Positions 43,559 through 53,404 of a stretch of DNA of 64,000 nt are shown in pieces. The translations under genes were made by a program, and so were the position numbers. The DNA comes from Anodontia alba (lineage: Eukaryota; Mollusca; Bivalvia; Lucinida; Lucinidae). Below the pieces are notes generated by a model. The model was not told the origin of the DNA and did not search any database. It saw only the letters and a list, made by a program, of their open reading frames with translations. Where the stretch lies: the NCBI GenBank assembly GCA_964016985.1, contig OZ024823.1, positions 34,184,594 through 34,248,593 on the forward strand, given 5' to 3'. How positions within the stretch are numbered: position 1 is the first letter of the stretch; every line of letters begins with the position of its first letter.

Positions 43559-44420
43559 CTTTTTAGCTCGCCGGAACAATGTCCCTGGAGAGCGTATGTT
43601 GTTACCCAGTCTGTCAGCGTCCGCGTTAGCGCAAAGTTTTCAAAGGTGTGCATAGTTTTTTGGGTTATTTTTTTAATTATTTAAGGTACTGCTTTCATAT
43701 TTGACCTACACCTAAGGGTAAGCCCTCTAGATAGCAATACACCCAAGTTGGACCCTCTGTATAGGTCAAGATCAGTTCACACTTTGTCATTTACACCCAT
43801 GTGAAACTTCTGCGTTTAAGTTCTGAAAAGTGTATGTAACTGTAGAAGTATTCAAGATACCTCTTAAATAGTTGGCCCACACCTACCTTAAGGTAATACC
43901 TTTCAATAGCACTCACCCCTTCCTCAGTTTGACCTTCTGCCTAGGTCAAGGTCAGGTCATACTTTATCATTTCAACCCGTCAACTTCTGTGTTTAAGTTT
44001 TGAAAAGTGTATGTAACTGCTGAAGTATTCAAGATACTGCTATATTATTTGGCCCACACCTACCTTGGTGTAAGACCTTTCAATAGCACACATCCCTTCC
44101 TCAGTTTGATCTTTTGCCTAGGTCACGGTTAGGTCATATTTTGTCAGTTAAACCCATGTTCAAGTTCTGAGTTTAAGTTTTGAAAAGTGTATGTAACTGC
44201 TGAAGTATTCAAGATACCGCTTTAATATTTGGCCCACACCTACCTTAGGGTAAGACCTTTCAATAGCACATACCCCTTCCTCAGTTTGATCTTCTGCCTA
44301 GGTCAAGGTCAGGTCATACTTTGTCATTTACATCTGTGTTAAAGTTTTGAAAAGTGTACATAACTCCTGAAGTATGTAAGATATAGCTTTCATATTTCGT
44401 CCACACCATATTTCTTGCCA
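43559..44420 (+). mobile_element. 'TTTTTAGCTCGCCGG' element with 175-bp array
   Basis: Opens CTTTTTAGCTCGCCGGAACA, then CAGCGTCCGCGTTAGCGC. About four units of 167-180 bp follow (TGAAAAGTGTATGTAACTG at 43824, 44001, 44181, 44348) with CCTAGGTCAAGGTCAGGTCA in each. Confidence 0.85.
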
Positions 44421-44690
44421 GCTGCATTGTCTTGACACTCTTGTTTTGAACGGGATCTCGTTTTTGAACTGGATCAAAAATGAAGGGATTTTTTATCGTA
44501 TCTCTGAATTAATGTTGCCAAACTGAAACTTTGCAGGCTGTCAGGTGCCACAATTTATGGCCGTATTAATACCATATATCAATTTATTTAACCTTTTTTA
44601 GATAAAAAATGTCTATTTTTGAGGAATATGGAGCCTTTAAAGCAAAATGTTTTATTTTGATAACCTTTTTTCAAGATGGTTGAATTATGA

Positions 44691-45125
44691 TCCTGGTAAA
44701 GGAGCAACTGACAGAAAAGGTTTCTGGTCAGATGATGGATCCAGGGTAGAAAAATATAAGTTGTCTTCGGGAGCTCTGCGGGGTGGTCAGGTGGTGTGAA
44801 GGTGTCGTGTATCTTATGTCACTAGGGCGTCCAACTGACATTGGCTTACAGTTGGGCAAGGCCCCGCTATCCTCGTAGCAGTTAAGGGTAGAGGGAGAAT
44901 GTTTTTATTTCTTCTGTTTCTTCACTTTCATTCCTGTTTCTCTTTCTTCTCCGTCCCACTCATTCATCTCTTCTACTATCTCTTCTATCTCTTTCTTCAT
45001 TTCTCTGAGAGACGACACAAAATGACCCACAAGGGTTGACGTGTCGTTAAACCCCAAAACAATCAATCAAGTCTTCAGGAGCTCATATTATTTTGAGTAT
45101 CCTGATTTTTACAGAAACATTGTAT
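44691..45125 (+). repeat. Dispersed single unit of the 292-bp satellite, split by SINE C
   Basis: TCCTGGTAAAGGAGCAACTG to GGGAGCTC, then the SINE, then GGAGCTCATATTATTTTGAG onward. Confidence 0.85.
44777..45070 (+). mobile_element. SINE-like family C, 14-bp target duplication
   Basis: GTCTTCGGGAGCTC (44763-44776) and GTCTTCAGGAGCTC (45071-45084) flank it, with one difference. The tail is CCCCAAAACAATCAATCAA. Confidence 0.9.
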
Positions 45126-45309
45126 TAAAGTAAAATTGTTTTGAGCAAATGCTTGTGATACTGTAACGCTAGACATTTTCTTAAGTCAAATGAGGAAAAA
45201 CATACTTTTGTTCCCAATTGAGGAGGGGTCCAAATTTGGCCCCCGAATAGGCTGTAAAAGGAACACTGGGGAAATAATAAATGGGGAAAAAATCTACTTT
45301 TTAGCATGC

Positions 45310-45530
45310 TTGTATGCAGAGGAATTGTTAAGGAGGAGTATTCGGTGATAATTATGTGATAATTTTCTACAGTCTTCCATAAAAACTTACGTTGTGGGTA
45401 CTCATTAGAAGCACCTCACTGAGGTGCTTCTAATGAGTACCCACAACATATGTTTTTATGGTTATAAGAAAAATTATCCCAAAATTATCACCAATTACTC
45501 CACCTTAACAATTCCTCTGCTTGTATGAAA
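45310..45530. mobile_element. MITE family H1c, near-perfect palindrome
   Basis: Ends GCAGAGGAATTGTTAAGG and CCTTAACAATTCCTCTGC are exact inverses. Inside, GTGGGTACTCATTAGAAGCA and its inverse meet at CCTCACTGAGG. Confidence 0.95.
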
Positions 45531-45663
45531 GTACAGGAATAGGTATTTCACGCTCTGGAGTCAGGGTAAGCAACGGCATCCCATACATGTTATGCTTCAT
45601 GTACATAGCTCCAGATAGGAAGGATCAGGTAAACATGTTTCTTATTTCTCCAGGAAAACATAC

Positions 45664-46136
45664 GGTAAATGTTCGAAAATTTAAAACACTTTTACTCCAT
45701 ACTTTTTTTTTTTTTCCCCAAATTTTGCTTTTTCTACAGTTGTTTGTGGGCCCCCATAGCCTAGTGGATAGGAGAGTTGACTCTTAATCCATTAGATTTC
45801 TCACCGCTGTGGTTCAAACCTCGCTTGGGCCACATGTGGGAAAGCCCAAGTTCTGCTTATGGTGGTCAGGTGGTTTTTCCAGGGTTCTCCGGTATCCACC
45901 CACCTTTGATGAACAATCGGCTCGATATAAGTGAAATATTCTTGAAAGGGCCGTAAAACCCAAATCAAAAAAAAAAAAAAAAATCTACAGTTGTTTCTTA
46001 AATACATAGTGGAATGGCAAACAGTGTATTCCCTGATCAGACTGCTCCTTCAGGAGCAGTCTGATCTGGGTCTGCACTGTTTGCACATGCCATGTTCCTG
46101 GGAACTTTGGTGTACGAAATTTTAGGACTTTACTGA
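45664..46136. mobile_element. MITE family H2b split by a SINE B
   Basis: CGGTAAATGTTCGAAAATTT at the left, ACGAAATTTTAGGAC at the right; hairpin AGACTGCTCCTTCAGGAGCAGTCT at 46040-46065. Confidence 0.85.
45746..45983 (+). mobile_element. SINE family B with 13-bp target duplication
   Basis: TCTACAGTTGTTT flanks it at 45733-45745 and 45984-45996. A box TAGCCTAGTGGATAGGAGAG, B box GGTTCAAACC, body, then an A-run of about 17. Confidence 0.93.
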
Positions 46137-46279
46137 ATATTATGTGTACTTATTAGAAGTGCCTAATTCAAATTTGTTTGTAGAAGAAATGGGAAAAGGA
46201 AACAATATAGGTATGAGAGAACATGCAACCACACATTTATTTTATATTAGCCTAATTTATTATTTATCTTTATTATCAG

Positions 46280-46451
46280 GAAGCTGCAGAAACCTCTCCA
46301 ACCAAAACTAACAATACAGATAGCCACCCCGGGAGATAAGGGTGAGGTGCCTAAGCCGTTGCCTATTCTGGCTGCATATATCTGTGATGAGAATGACAAG
46401 AACTTAATACTTATGCATGGAAACTACCTGAAACCTACATTTGAGAAAGTT
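46280..46451 (+). CDS. WDR43: WDR43 exon 8 (residues 290-347)
   Basis: Acceptor TTATTATCAG ends at 46279. Encodes KLTIQIATPGDKG, PKPLPILAAYICDE and YLKPTFEKV, the end of the propeller. Donor GTGAGT at 46452, phase 0. Confidence 0.93.
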
Positions 46452-46499
46452 GTGAGTATAATGATTCACAGACATAATTTTTGATACATGAAGTATCCC

Positions 46500-46720
46500 C
46501 AGATAATTTTTTTTGTTAAGGGGACTATATACACTGGGTAGATTTTCTGCCATTTCTGACAAGGGAGACATTCCTGATTGCTTTCCTATACAACAAACCG
46601 CTTTTGAAAAGGGGCCTACTATAAAAAAGAAGAATTTGCTTCCATTGAGAGGGGTTTGAAGGGATCAAAACAATTTTGACAGAGATGTCTCCCTTGAAAG
46701 TTTATCAGTGCTGCTTAATT
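46500..46720. repeat. Dispersed inverted-repeat family (GGGAGACAT)
   Basis: ACAAGGGAGACATTCC faces AGATGTCTCCCTTGAAAG; related to 26750-26990. Confidence 0.55.
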
Positions 46721-47068
46721 TCTCCAGGTAGATGTTACAAGTTCTCATAAGTATGACCTCAGTGAGGCTATTGTATTTATGCAGCCAGAGCACATTGCTG
46801 ACAAACATTTTTGTCCCTGCATAATAGAGGATGGAAATGCACATCGTCACCAATGTTTAGCAGCCATTAAAAATTCAGTTAGATGGCATTTTGTCAGTTT
46901 GGACTCTGGTTTTATTGGTGGTCCATGGGCACAGCCATCTGAATTTTCATCAGCATTTGATTGGTGAATATTTTTATCATGGATTTGTCTTTGGAAAAAG
47001 GTTGTTAATTTCTGTACTGGCTTGAAATTTTTCATAGTGAAGTTGACTTTAAGGGAATTATTTATCTA

Positions 47069-47417
47069 CAGTATAACCTCAATAGCTTGAACACGGATGG
47101 CTCATTTGCTGTGGATGATTCGAAATTTTTTTTCAGTCCCTACAAAATTCTTCCAATAGCTCGAGAAAACAAATATTTAGGGATTTTTTCTTATTTTATC
47201 ATGGAATTGTATGTTGTGTGTACTCATTAGAATTGCCTCATCGAGGCAATTCTAATGAGTACACTCAACATACAATCATTGTGTAGAAAATCAAAAAGAT
47301 TTGCCTAAATTATCGCTATTTGCTTCCTGAACTTGTGCCATGATTAACCCTCAGTGGCTCAAACTACCCACGAATTTCCGTGGTACCAAAGATGTTCGAG
47401 CCATTGAGGTTTGACTG
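47069..47417. mobile_element. pogo-like MITE containing an H1 hairpin
   Basis: Left CAGTATAACCTCAATAGCTT and, inward from the right, CAGTCAAACCTCAATGGCTC; TA on both flanks (47067-47068, 47418-47419). The H1-type palindrome at 47175-47310 sits at its centre. Confidence 0.8.
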
Positions 47418-47714
47418 TACTTTTTTTGTTTGATTTCCATATTCTGCTTGCTTTTCTGTGCTAATACTTCAGTAATGAAATGGATGCTAATACTGGTAAC
47501 TGGTAACATTTTGTTATTAAATCATGTGGCGGGTATTTGATGCAACATATTGGACTTAAGAGAGAATGGTTAATTTATGCATGAAAAGACAAGTTGTTGG
47601 TAATTATTGGAATTGACTCTGCAAGGCTTTCAAATCAGTTCCACAACACAGGTTTTCATACAGAAGTAAGAAAAAAATAACCATACTTTTGGGTTTAAAT
47701 TTGAGCTCCCCATT

Positions 47715-47830
47715 GTAGACTGGAGACACCTAAAAGGGTAACTGGCAAACAGAACAGACCCAGATCAGACACTGCAGAATTCAGCATCTGATTAGGGTCT
47801 CCACTGTTTGCAAATAGACTCGTTAAGCCA
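47715..47830. mobile_element. H2 hairpin core element
   Basis: GGCAAACAGAACAGACCCAG faces GATTAGGGTCTCCACTGTTT. Confidence 0.6.
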
Positions 47831-47984
47831 GTTTTCTAATCTCATAGCCTGACATACCTAGAATTGAAATTGGACTTTTCCAAGATATAGTGTGGTGGGG
47901 TTGGGTTAATTAGAGCTATGCTTCCACAAATGTTAAGTTGTTTAATGCTAATACTGTAAAGAAAAACAAAGGTAACATAGGTCA

Positions 47985-48245
47985 ATATAAGAGAGAGTAT
48001 CAGGTAAATATTTTTCTCGTTTCTCCACGAAAACATATATTGTAGGTACTCATTAGAAGAACCTCAGTGATGCACTTCTAATGAGTAGTACACACAACAT
48101 ACGTTTTTTTGTGTTTTTTTTTTTTTTGAGAAATAAAAAAATGTCAATACTTTTGGATTGAAAAAAAAAACAAAACAAAAAAAAAACAACAACATCTAGC
48201 TACGTGGTAAAGGCAGGTATAGCTCCAGATAAAAGGGAATCTCAA
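47985..48245. mobile_element. MITE family H1, expanded with A/T runs
   Basis: TAAGAGAGAGTATCAGGTAA left end; CTCCACGAAAACATATATTG arm; right arm interrupted by a T-run and A-run. Confidence 0.7.
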
Positions 48246-48261
48246 GAAAATGTTTTTCTTA

Positions 48262-48488
48262 ACCCATTTATGCCGAGTGGACTCTTCTATTTTAACTCTG
48301 TGGACAGGTCCATTTCCTATATAAAGGGTGCCTAGTTGGCTTTTATCATTGTCATGTTTTGTAGAAATTTCTGAACTTAATGCAAACAGTGTGGACCCTG
48401 ATCAGACGCGGCATTCTCCAGTTTCGGATCTGGATCTACACTGTTTGCCAATGTCCCTTTTATGGGATGCTAGGCTTAAATGGATTAA
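48262..48488. mobile_element. TTAA element with H2 core
   Basis: TTAACCCATTTATGCCGAGT and GGCTTAAATGGATTAA are the ends; hairpin GCAAACAGTGTGGACCCTGA / GATCTACACTGTTTGC. Confidence 0.7.
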
Positions 48489-48620
48489 GTCTCCATGAAA
48501 ACATGTGGGTGCTCATTAGAAGCGCCAGGTCTCATTAGAAGTGCTATGTTGAGGTGCTTCTAATGAATATCCTCAACATACATTTTTGTAGAGAAATGAA
48601 AAAAAATTATCACCATTTTT
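48489..48620. mobile_element. MITE family H1
   Basis: CTCATTAGAAGCGCC is partly duplicated (48513 and 48532) before the right arm. Confidence 0.65.
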
Positions 48621-48688
48621 TTATTTGAAAACATATCAACATTTTTTATTTGCAATTATATAAAAAAAAAAAAAATTTTTCTTTTCAG

Positions 48689-48775
48689 TCATGTAACACG
48701 AGTCAGTCTGACATGTGCCTCATCAGAGAAGATCCTATGAAGACAGCTGTACACAAAGATGCAAGTGTATCAAAG
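48689..48775 (+). CDS. WDR43: WDR43 exon 9 (residues 348-376)
   Basis: Acceptor TTTTCTTTTCAG ends at 48688; donor GTGAGA at 48776; phase 0 both sides. SDMCLIREDPMKTAV aligns with the conserved '-MCLVRD-' strand that follows 'PTFE/IERV' in animals. A fragment of SINE family C starts only about 25 bp after the donor. Confidence 0.87.
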
Positions 48776-48804
48776 GTGAGAGAGTGGTAGGATGGTTACC
48801 ACCT

Positions 48805-48936
48805 GCTGTAGTTCTTCTGTCATCCCTTTTCTATTTCAGTCTTTCCTCTCGTCTACCGGCTCTCTTGTCCCTTTTCTCCCTTTCTCTGAAAGATGACACA
48901 AACTGACCAACAAGGGTTGACATGTCACATAGGTCT
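48805..48936 (+). mobile_element. SINE-like family C, 3' part, next to exon 9
   Basis: GTAGTTCTTCTGTCATCCCT to CAAGGGTTGACATGTC. It begins roughly 25-30 bp after the exon 9 donor. Confidence 0.75.
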
Positions 48937-48937
48937 A

Positions 48938-49153
48938 GTTAACCCTTGTCCTGCTGAGACCGGATGTACCCTGCCTTTGCAAACAGTGTAGATCCAGATC
49001 AGTTGGCTTCTGAAGAAGCCAACTGATCTGAATCTGCACTGTTTGCCATTAAGTATGTGAATTTATAGCAACTATCCTGATCAAGTAATCTGATTAGCTG
49101 AAAATTAGAAGTGGGCGAGGCATCTTACTTTATTCAGCAGGACAAGAGTTAAG
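48938..49153 (-). mobile_element. piggyBac-like TTAA MITE, family H2a
   Basis: TTAA, CCCTTGTCCTGCTGAG, H2 hairpin, CAGCAGGACAAGAG, TTAA. Confidence 0.88.
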
Positions 49154-49320
49154 AGTGGGTATAGGGATTTTTTTTTATTTCTCCATGAAAACATATGCTG
49201 TGGGTACTCATTAGAAGTGCTTCTGTTAGGCACTTCTGATGAGTACCCACAATATGCTTTTTCATGGAGAAATAAGAAAATATCAATACTTCTGGGCTGA
49301 AAAAATCATCTTATCAAGAG
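49154..49320. mobile_element. MITE family H1
   Basis: CTCCATGAAAACATATGCTG / CAATATGCTTTTTCATGGAG around AGTGCTTCTGTTAGGCACTT. Confidence 0.8.
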
Positions 49321-49414
49321 ATTTGTTGTCATGAAGTAAGAACTTAATTAAATCAAAGGTGATGCAAGGTTCCAGATGAGATACTGTAAGTACTGAAATT
49401 CTTTATCAAGCATA

Positions 49415-49610
49415 GGCCTAGATAAGAGTGGGTATCAGGTAAATAGTTTTCTTATTTCTCGACAAAAACATATGTTGTGGTACTCATTAGAAGCGCCTCT
49501 CCAAGGCGCTTCTAATGAGTACCCACAACATATGTTTTTGTCGAGAAATAAGAAAATATAGATACTTTTTGGTTGAAAAAACGCCTTATCAAGAGCTATG
49601 AATTCAAGAA
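49415..49610. mobile_element. MITE family H1, near-perfect palindrome
   Basis: Left arm CTCGACAAAAACATATGTTG and right arm CAACATATGTTTTTGTCGAG; loop 49499-49503. A single base is missing from the left GTGGG. The G of CTCG is matched by C in the other arm, unlike sister copies. Confidence 0.92.
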
Positions 49611-49616
49611 ACTTTT

Positions 49617-49855
49617 TTTGTGGAGATTGATCATGAAATATTTCCGACATTTATCCTCTCCAATTCCGCTGATTAAAAAAGAACAGTTGTCAGTTTCTGA
49701 CGAAAGAATTATGCACAAGTACTGGTTAACCACTTAGAGGACTAAGGCTGCCCTGTAACAGAGTGGTCAGGTAAACTGACCTCTTTCGACTTGACCCTAA
49801 TGGGTTGCCTGGGACATTAAACACCAAGTGACCAACTCAAACAAACAAAAATCAT
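49617..49855 (+). mobile_element. SINE family A, body and tail
   Basis: TTGTGGAGATTGATCATGAA to CAACTCAAACAAACAAA; no head. Confidence 0.85.
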
Positions 49856-49935
49856 CAAGAAACTGTCAGAGGCTGAAACTCACAATATAGTTTTCGCAAA
49901 CTGCATTTCTAAACTACATGTATAAAGTCTAATTA

Positions 49936-50230
49936 TTATGCCCCCGTCTGCCTTTGGCAGGAGTGGGGCATATAGTGTTACGTGCGTATGTCACGTTCGT
50001 AACCAGGTTCAAGTTCACCTACAAGTTAAGGTGCAAATTTAAGTCCGCCTTTCTCTTGCAGCTAATAACTTTTATACCTTCTGGGTTACAAAGTTGGAAC
50101 TTTGTATGACACTTACCTACATCAAGAACTTTTAATGTATGGTACTGTTGCCCCAGGGTCATGCCCCTGGGCGGGGCCAGGGGTCGGGGCAAGGGCATCC
50201 GTGTACTGTGGACAGATTTCTAGTTTTTCT
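49936..50230 (+). repeat. Dispersed repeat opening 'ATTATGCCCCCGTC'
   Basis: ATTATGCCCCCGTCTGCCTT with partner GGCAGGAGTGGGGCATAT forms a hairpin. Then GTCACGTTCGTAACCAGG and 'CAGGGTCATGCCCCTGGGCG'. I know no function for it. Confidence 0.55.
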
Positions 50231-50297
50231 CTTCTTTTGTATTATATATGGAAAATGGCATTTAAAACGAATTCAGTGGCTCTTGTCTGCAAATAGG

Positions 50298-50490
50298 TAC
50301 TTAACCTTTACCACTCTCTGGGCTAATTCAGCAGATGATATTTTATGATCTTTTTCTTATTTTTCCAAAAAAAAAAAACGGCTTTGACAGTTCATGCAAA
50401 TGGTCTCCAAAGAAGACCAGTTGCATGAAATGTCTAGAGTATATTCTGGGATAAATGATGTCTACTGAATTTTACCTAGTATTCTAAGTG
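50298..50490. mobile_element. MITE family H3
   Basis: CTTAACCTTTACCACTCTCT left end; GACAGTTCATGCAAATGGTC / GACCAGTTGCATGAAATGTC core; right end TCTACTGAATTTTACCTAGT. Confidence 0.85.
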
Positions 50491-50534
50491 TTAAATTAGA
50501 GAAATTATGTCCCTTCTGAGGCTCTCAACATTTC

Positions 50535-50762
50535 TTATCTCTTTGCATGCTGGGTAATTTTGCATTCTTTTTTGTCGTCTGAGGAATTTTTTTTTTTTTT
50601 TTTTTATAATTTTTCGAAAAAATCTTTCAGGAATCCCTTCAGAGTGTCAAACAGTTTGGATCCAGATCGGGCATGATCTTTTCGGGCCTGATCTGGGTCC
50701 AAACTGTTTGCAAAGATTATCAGCAGATGACAAAAGTCGCCACTAGCGGGGAAAGAGTTAAT
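50535..50762. mobile_element. Element with H3-like ends and an H2 hairpin core
   Basis: Outer parts TTGTCGTCTGAGGAATTTTT and TTATCAGCAGATGACAAAAG resemble H3. The core CAAACAGTTTGGATCCAGAT / ATCTGGGTCCAAACTGTTTG is an H2 type. It ends about 65 bp before exon 10. Confidence 0.75.
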
Positions 50763-50827
50763 AAATACGTTTTCTTGGTAGAATACGATGCTATAATCTG
50801 TAACTCTGGAACCATGGTTTTCTGCAG

Positions 50828-50944
50828 GTGAAGACACCAGAAGTATCCAAAGATGTAACGGTACTGGCTCCCGGTCTGATGGCTCCTTCTGCAATGTCAC
50901 AAGATCCAGTAAAGAGAAGAAAACGGAAACCTTCATTTGGAGAT
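50828..50944 (+). CDS. WDR43: WDR43 exon 10 (residues 377-415)
   Basis: Acceptor TTTTCTGCAG ends at 50827, donor GTAAGT at 50945. Encodes VKTPEVSKDVTVLAPGL, then the basic cluster KRRKRKP. This is the flexible linker between propeller and Utp12 domain and carries a probable second nuclear signal. Confidence 0.92.
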
Positions 50945-51042
50945 GTAAGTACACCCAGCTCTTTATAACACTATTGCTGGGATCCACAGTAAAAAACAAT
51001 TGTGTTACACCTTGTGGTGCACCTTTGAATCCTTCTAATATC

Positions 51043-51287
51043 TCGAGGGTTGAGCGCAAGACTATAGTAACTCAAACATATTTTTGAAACCCTTGTTTAG
51101 GGGCAACTTGGACCCCTTTGTAAACAATGCAAATTTAGGTGCCATTGCTCATACGAGCAATGGCACCTAAATTTTCATTGTTTACAGAAAGAAATGTTGT
51201 AATCTTCATAACGCCTTCATGGTGAGGAGATTAGGTTGGGGGAAAAACAACCATCTGACTTACGCTAGTCTTGCGCTCAACCCTCGA
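51043..51287 (-). mobile_element. MITE with TCGAGGGTTGAGCGCAAGACT ends, reverse copy
   Basis: Reverse complement of the 23434-23678 copy with only a few differences. Here the flanking dinucleotides are TC and TC. Confidence 0.92.
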
Positions 51288-51429
51288 TCTGAGATCAGCT
51301 TACAGTGAAGCAGCTTATAAAGAGGTTTCACTGTACTTGTATTTAATGCTTACCATGTTTGGTAAAAATTTTAGAAGACAACAATTGACACGATTTTCAA
51401 ATTTTTTGCATGAACTGTCAAATGATATA

Positions 51430-51560
51430 TATCTGGGGAAAGAATGTGCACAATACTGGCTAACTGCCTAGAGGACTAAGCCTGCCCAGCAAAGTGTGGT
51501 TAGGTAAACTGACTGCGCCTATACGGTTGACTGGGCCGTAAAACCTCAACACAAACTGTT
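51430..51560 (+). mobile_element. SINE family A, tail fragment
   Basis: GGGGAAAGAATGTGCACAAT to AAAACCTCAACACAAACT. Confidence 0.85.
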
Positions 51561-51594
51561 CTTATCGCTGTGACTTCAAAGTGCCGTGTAAAGA

Positions 51595-51720
51595 GGGTTA
51601 TCTGTACAACCTGGATTGGGACATTGACAAACAATGCAGACCCAGATCAGAGGCCGCAGAATGTGGTGTCTGATCAGGGTTTGCACTGTTTGCTTAAATT
51701 ACAGGAAGTTAAGGGTTAAA
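51595..51720. mobile_element. H2 hairpin core element
   Basis: ACAAACAATGCAGACCCAGA faces TGATCAGGGTTTGCACTGTT. Confidence 0.65.
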
Positions 51721-52060
51721 TGAAAGAGTCTTTAAGTCAAGCACCACTTTACCAGCCTTTATTCAGAGACAATTGACCCATCAATGAATTTTTTTTTACT
51801 ATAATTTGTAACCAGTTTTACTGCACAAATCTTAATGTGCTTTAGTACAAAATCTCTGCATTTCCCATATTTTGTGGTGCAGATATCATGGCTTACAAAC
51901 CCATAAATAATGGTATCAAGATACATAGATGTAAAACAGAAAATCATCAAGATAAATCTTCTTTGTATTTATTTCTCAACAAAATACATGTACGTTTTTG
52001 TGGAGTAATGAGGACAATGAAGAGTTTTGGTTAAAAAAGCTTATAAATCCAACTCTGTGC
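51721..52060. other. No feature recognised
   Basis: AT-rich intron 10 sequence. Confidence 0.45.
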
Positions 52061-52074
52061 CCAAGAAGTATACA

Positions 52075-52465
52075 ATTTACATACCGTGTTCGACTTAATT
52101 ACCGCACTGTGCGCTTAGGTTTTTCAAAATTACAGGGAACACTCGGCTGTGGTAAAATCCGTATCTATCTGCTAAGGATACACTATTAAAAAAAAGTCAG
52201 AAAAGGCCTTGTTTGATGATAATTATGCGTTTTTTTTTTTTGTTTGTTTTTTTTTTCTAATTTTATTTATAAAGGCATATGTTGTGGGTAATCATTTGAA
52301 TTGCATCGACAAGTCGATGCAATTCAAATGAGTACCCACAACACATGCCTTTATAAAGAAGTAAAGAAAAAGTACACTGGCTGTAATCTGAAGACTACGG
52401 AATTTCTCAACTGTGTGCTTATAGGGGTATGTGCGGTAATTAGATCGAATACGGTAGGTGTGTTA
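52075..52465. mobile_element. MITE family H1d
   Basis: Outer left TGTTCGACTTAATTACCGCA and outer right TGCGGTAATTAGATCGAATA are inverted. Perfect inner palindrome: TTTGAATTGCATCGAC / GTCGATGCAATTCAAA. Sister at 63395-63620. Confidence 0.9.
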
Positions 52466-52484
52466 ATAAGAAAATGATCCTAAT

Positions 52485-53010
52485 CCAGAGGAATTGTTAA
52501 GTAGGCAAATTTGGTGATACATGTAGTTCTGGGCCGGCCTCGGTGGCTCAGTTGGATGCGCCGTCCGACTGGAGACCAGGAGGTCGCGGGTTCAACCCCC
52601 GCCGAGGTTGGCAACATTCTTTTGTGGAGATTGATCATGAAATATTTTCTACGGTCATTCTCTCCCTTCCGCTGATTCAAGAAGGGCAGTTGTCAGTTTC
52701 TGGCGAAAGAATGTGCACAATACTGGTTAACCGCTTAGAGGACTAAGCCTGCCCAGTAAACGTGTGGTTAGGTAAACTGACCGCGCTCGACATGACCCCA
52801 TTGGGTTGACTGGGCCGTAAAACCTCAACACAAACAAACATGTAGTTCTGGGATAGCTTTTCTTAGCTCCATAAAAACATGTTGTGGGCACTTATTAAAG
52901 CACTTTGGCAATGCGCATCTATTGAGTTCCCACAGATTATGTTTTTATGGAGAGCTGGAGAAAATTATCCCATAATTATCACCAAATACCTCTTAACAAT
53001 TTCGCTGTAG
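52485..53010. mobile_element. MITE family H1c with a SINE inserted
   Basis: AGAGGAATTGTTAAGTAGGC left end and CTCTTAACAATTTCGCTG right end, split by the SINE at 52534. Confidence 0.85.
52534..52837 (+). mobile_element. SINE family A, full length, young insertion
   Basis: Perfect 15-bp flanks ACATGTAGTTCTGGG at 52519-52533 and 52838-52852. The head has A box TGGCTCAGTTGG and B box GGTTCAACCCC. Body ends TCAACACAAACAA. The best reference copy in the window. Confidence 0.97.
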
Positions 53011-53023
53011 TTATATATGCACT

Positions 53024-53358
53024 GGCACAGTGGCTTAGTTGGTAGAGCGTTCGCTTTGTGACCGGGAGGTTGTGTGTTCGATTGTCGGCAGTCATACCAA
53101 AGACTTTAAAAATGGTACCAGCTGCTCTTTTGCTTAGCACTCAGCATTAAGAAAGTAGAGTTAGGAATCAGAACTGGTCAGCTCAGTGTCGGTATAATGT
53201 GACTGGGTGGAGTATCATGTCAAGTGTCTGGGGCTTGATATTTCAGTGAAGGCAGGTCTCTTACAGTGAGCATTGAGCACCCTGCCACATCCAGACACCG
53301 TTGCGATATGACTGAAAGATTGTTTAAAACGACATAAAGCCCGAATAAAAAATCAAAC
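53024..53358 (+). mobile_element. tRNA-headed SINE, family E
   Basis: A box TGGCTTAGTTGGTAGAGCG and B box TGTTCGATTGT form a tRNA-like head. A 230-bp body (TGCTCTTTTGCTTAGCACTC, GGGCTTGATATTTCAG) and an AAAAATCAAAC tail follow. Head and body differ from families A-D. Confidence 0.8.
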
Positions 53359-53404
53359 AAAGTGATCATATATGCAAAGTCCATCACTCTAGATAAGGCT
53401 CTTT

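Noticed and set aside
46732..46790. Possible extra WDR43 exon after CTCCAG reading VDVTSSHKYDLSEAI
   Set aside because: Exon 8 joins exon 9 directly in phase 0 and the join matches the family order (PTFEKV then CLIRED). This stretch lacks a fitting donor and breaks the alignment.
50604..51059. 151-codon minus-strand frame antisense to exon 10
   Set aside because: Covers an H2/H3 hairpin and the antisense of a well-supported exon; no family resemblance.
52540..52612. tRNA gene
   Set aside because: A and B boxes are present but the cloverleaf is degraded and continues into the SINE body; repeated genome-wide with target duplications.
52543..52746. Open frame MAQLDAPSDWRPGGRGFNPR and its copies at 57874, 15707, 16753, 23952
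   Set aside because: It is the translated head and body of SINE A, repeated with the element and not conserved as protein.
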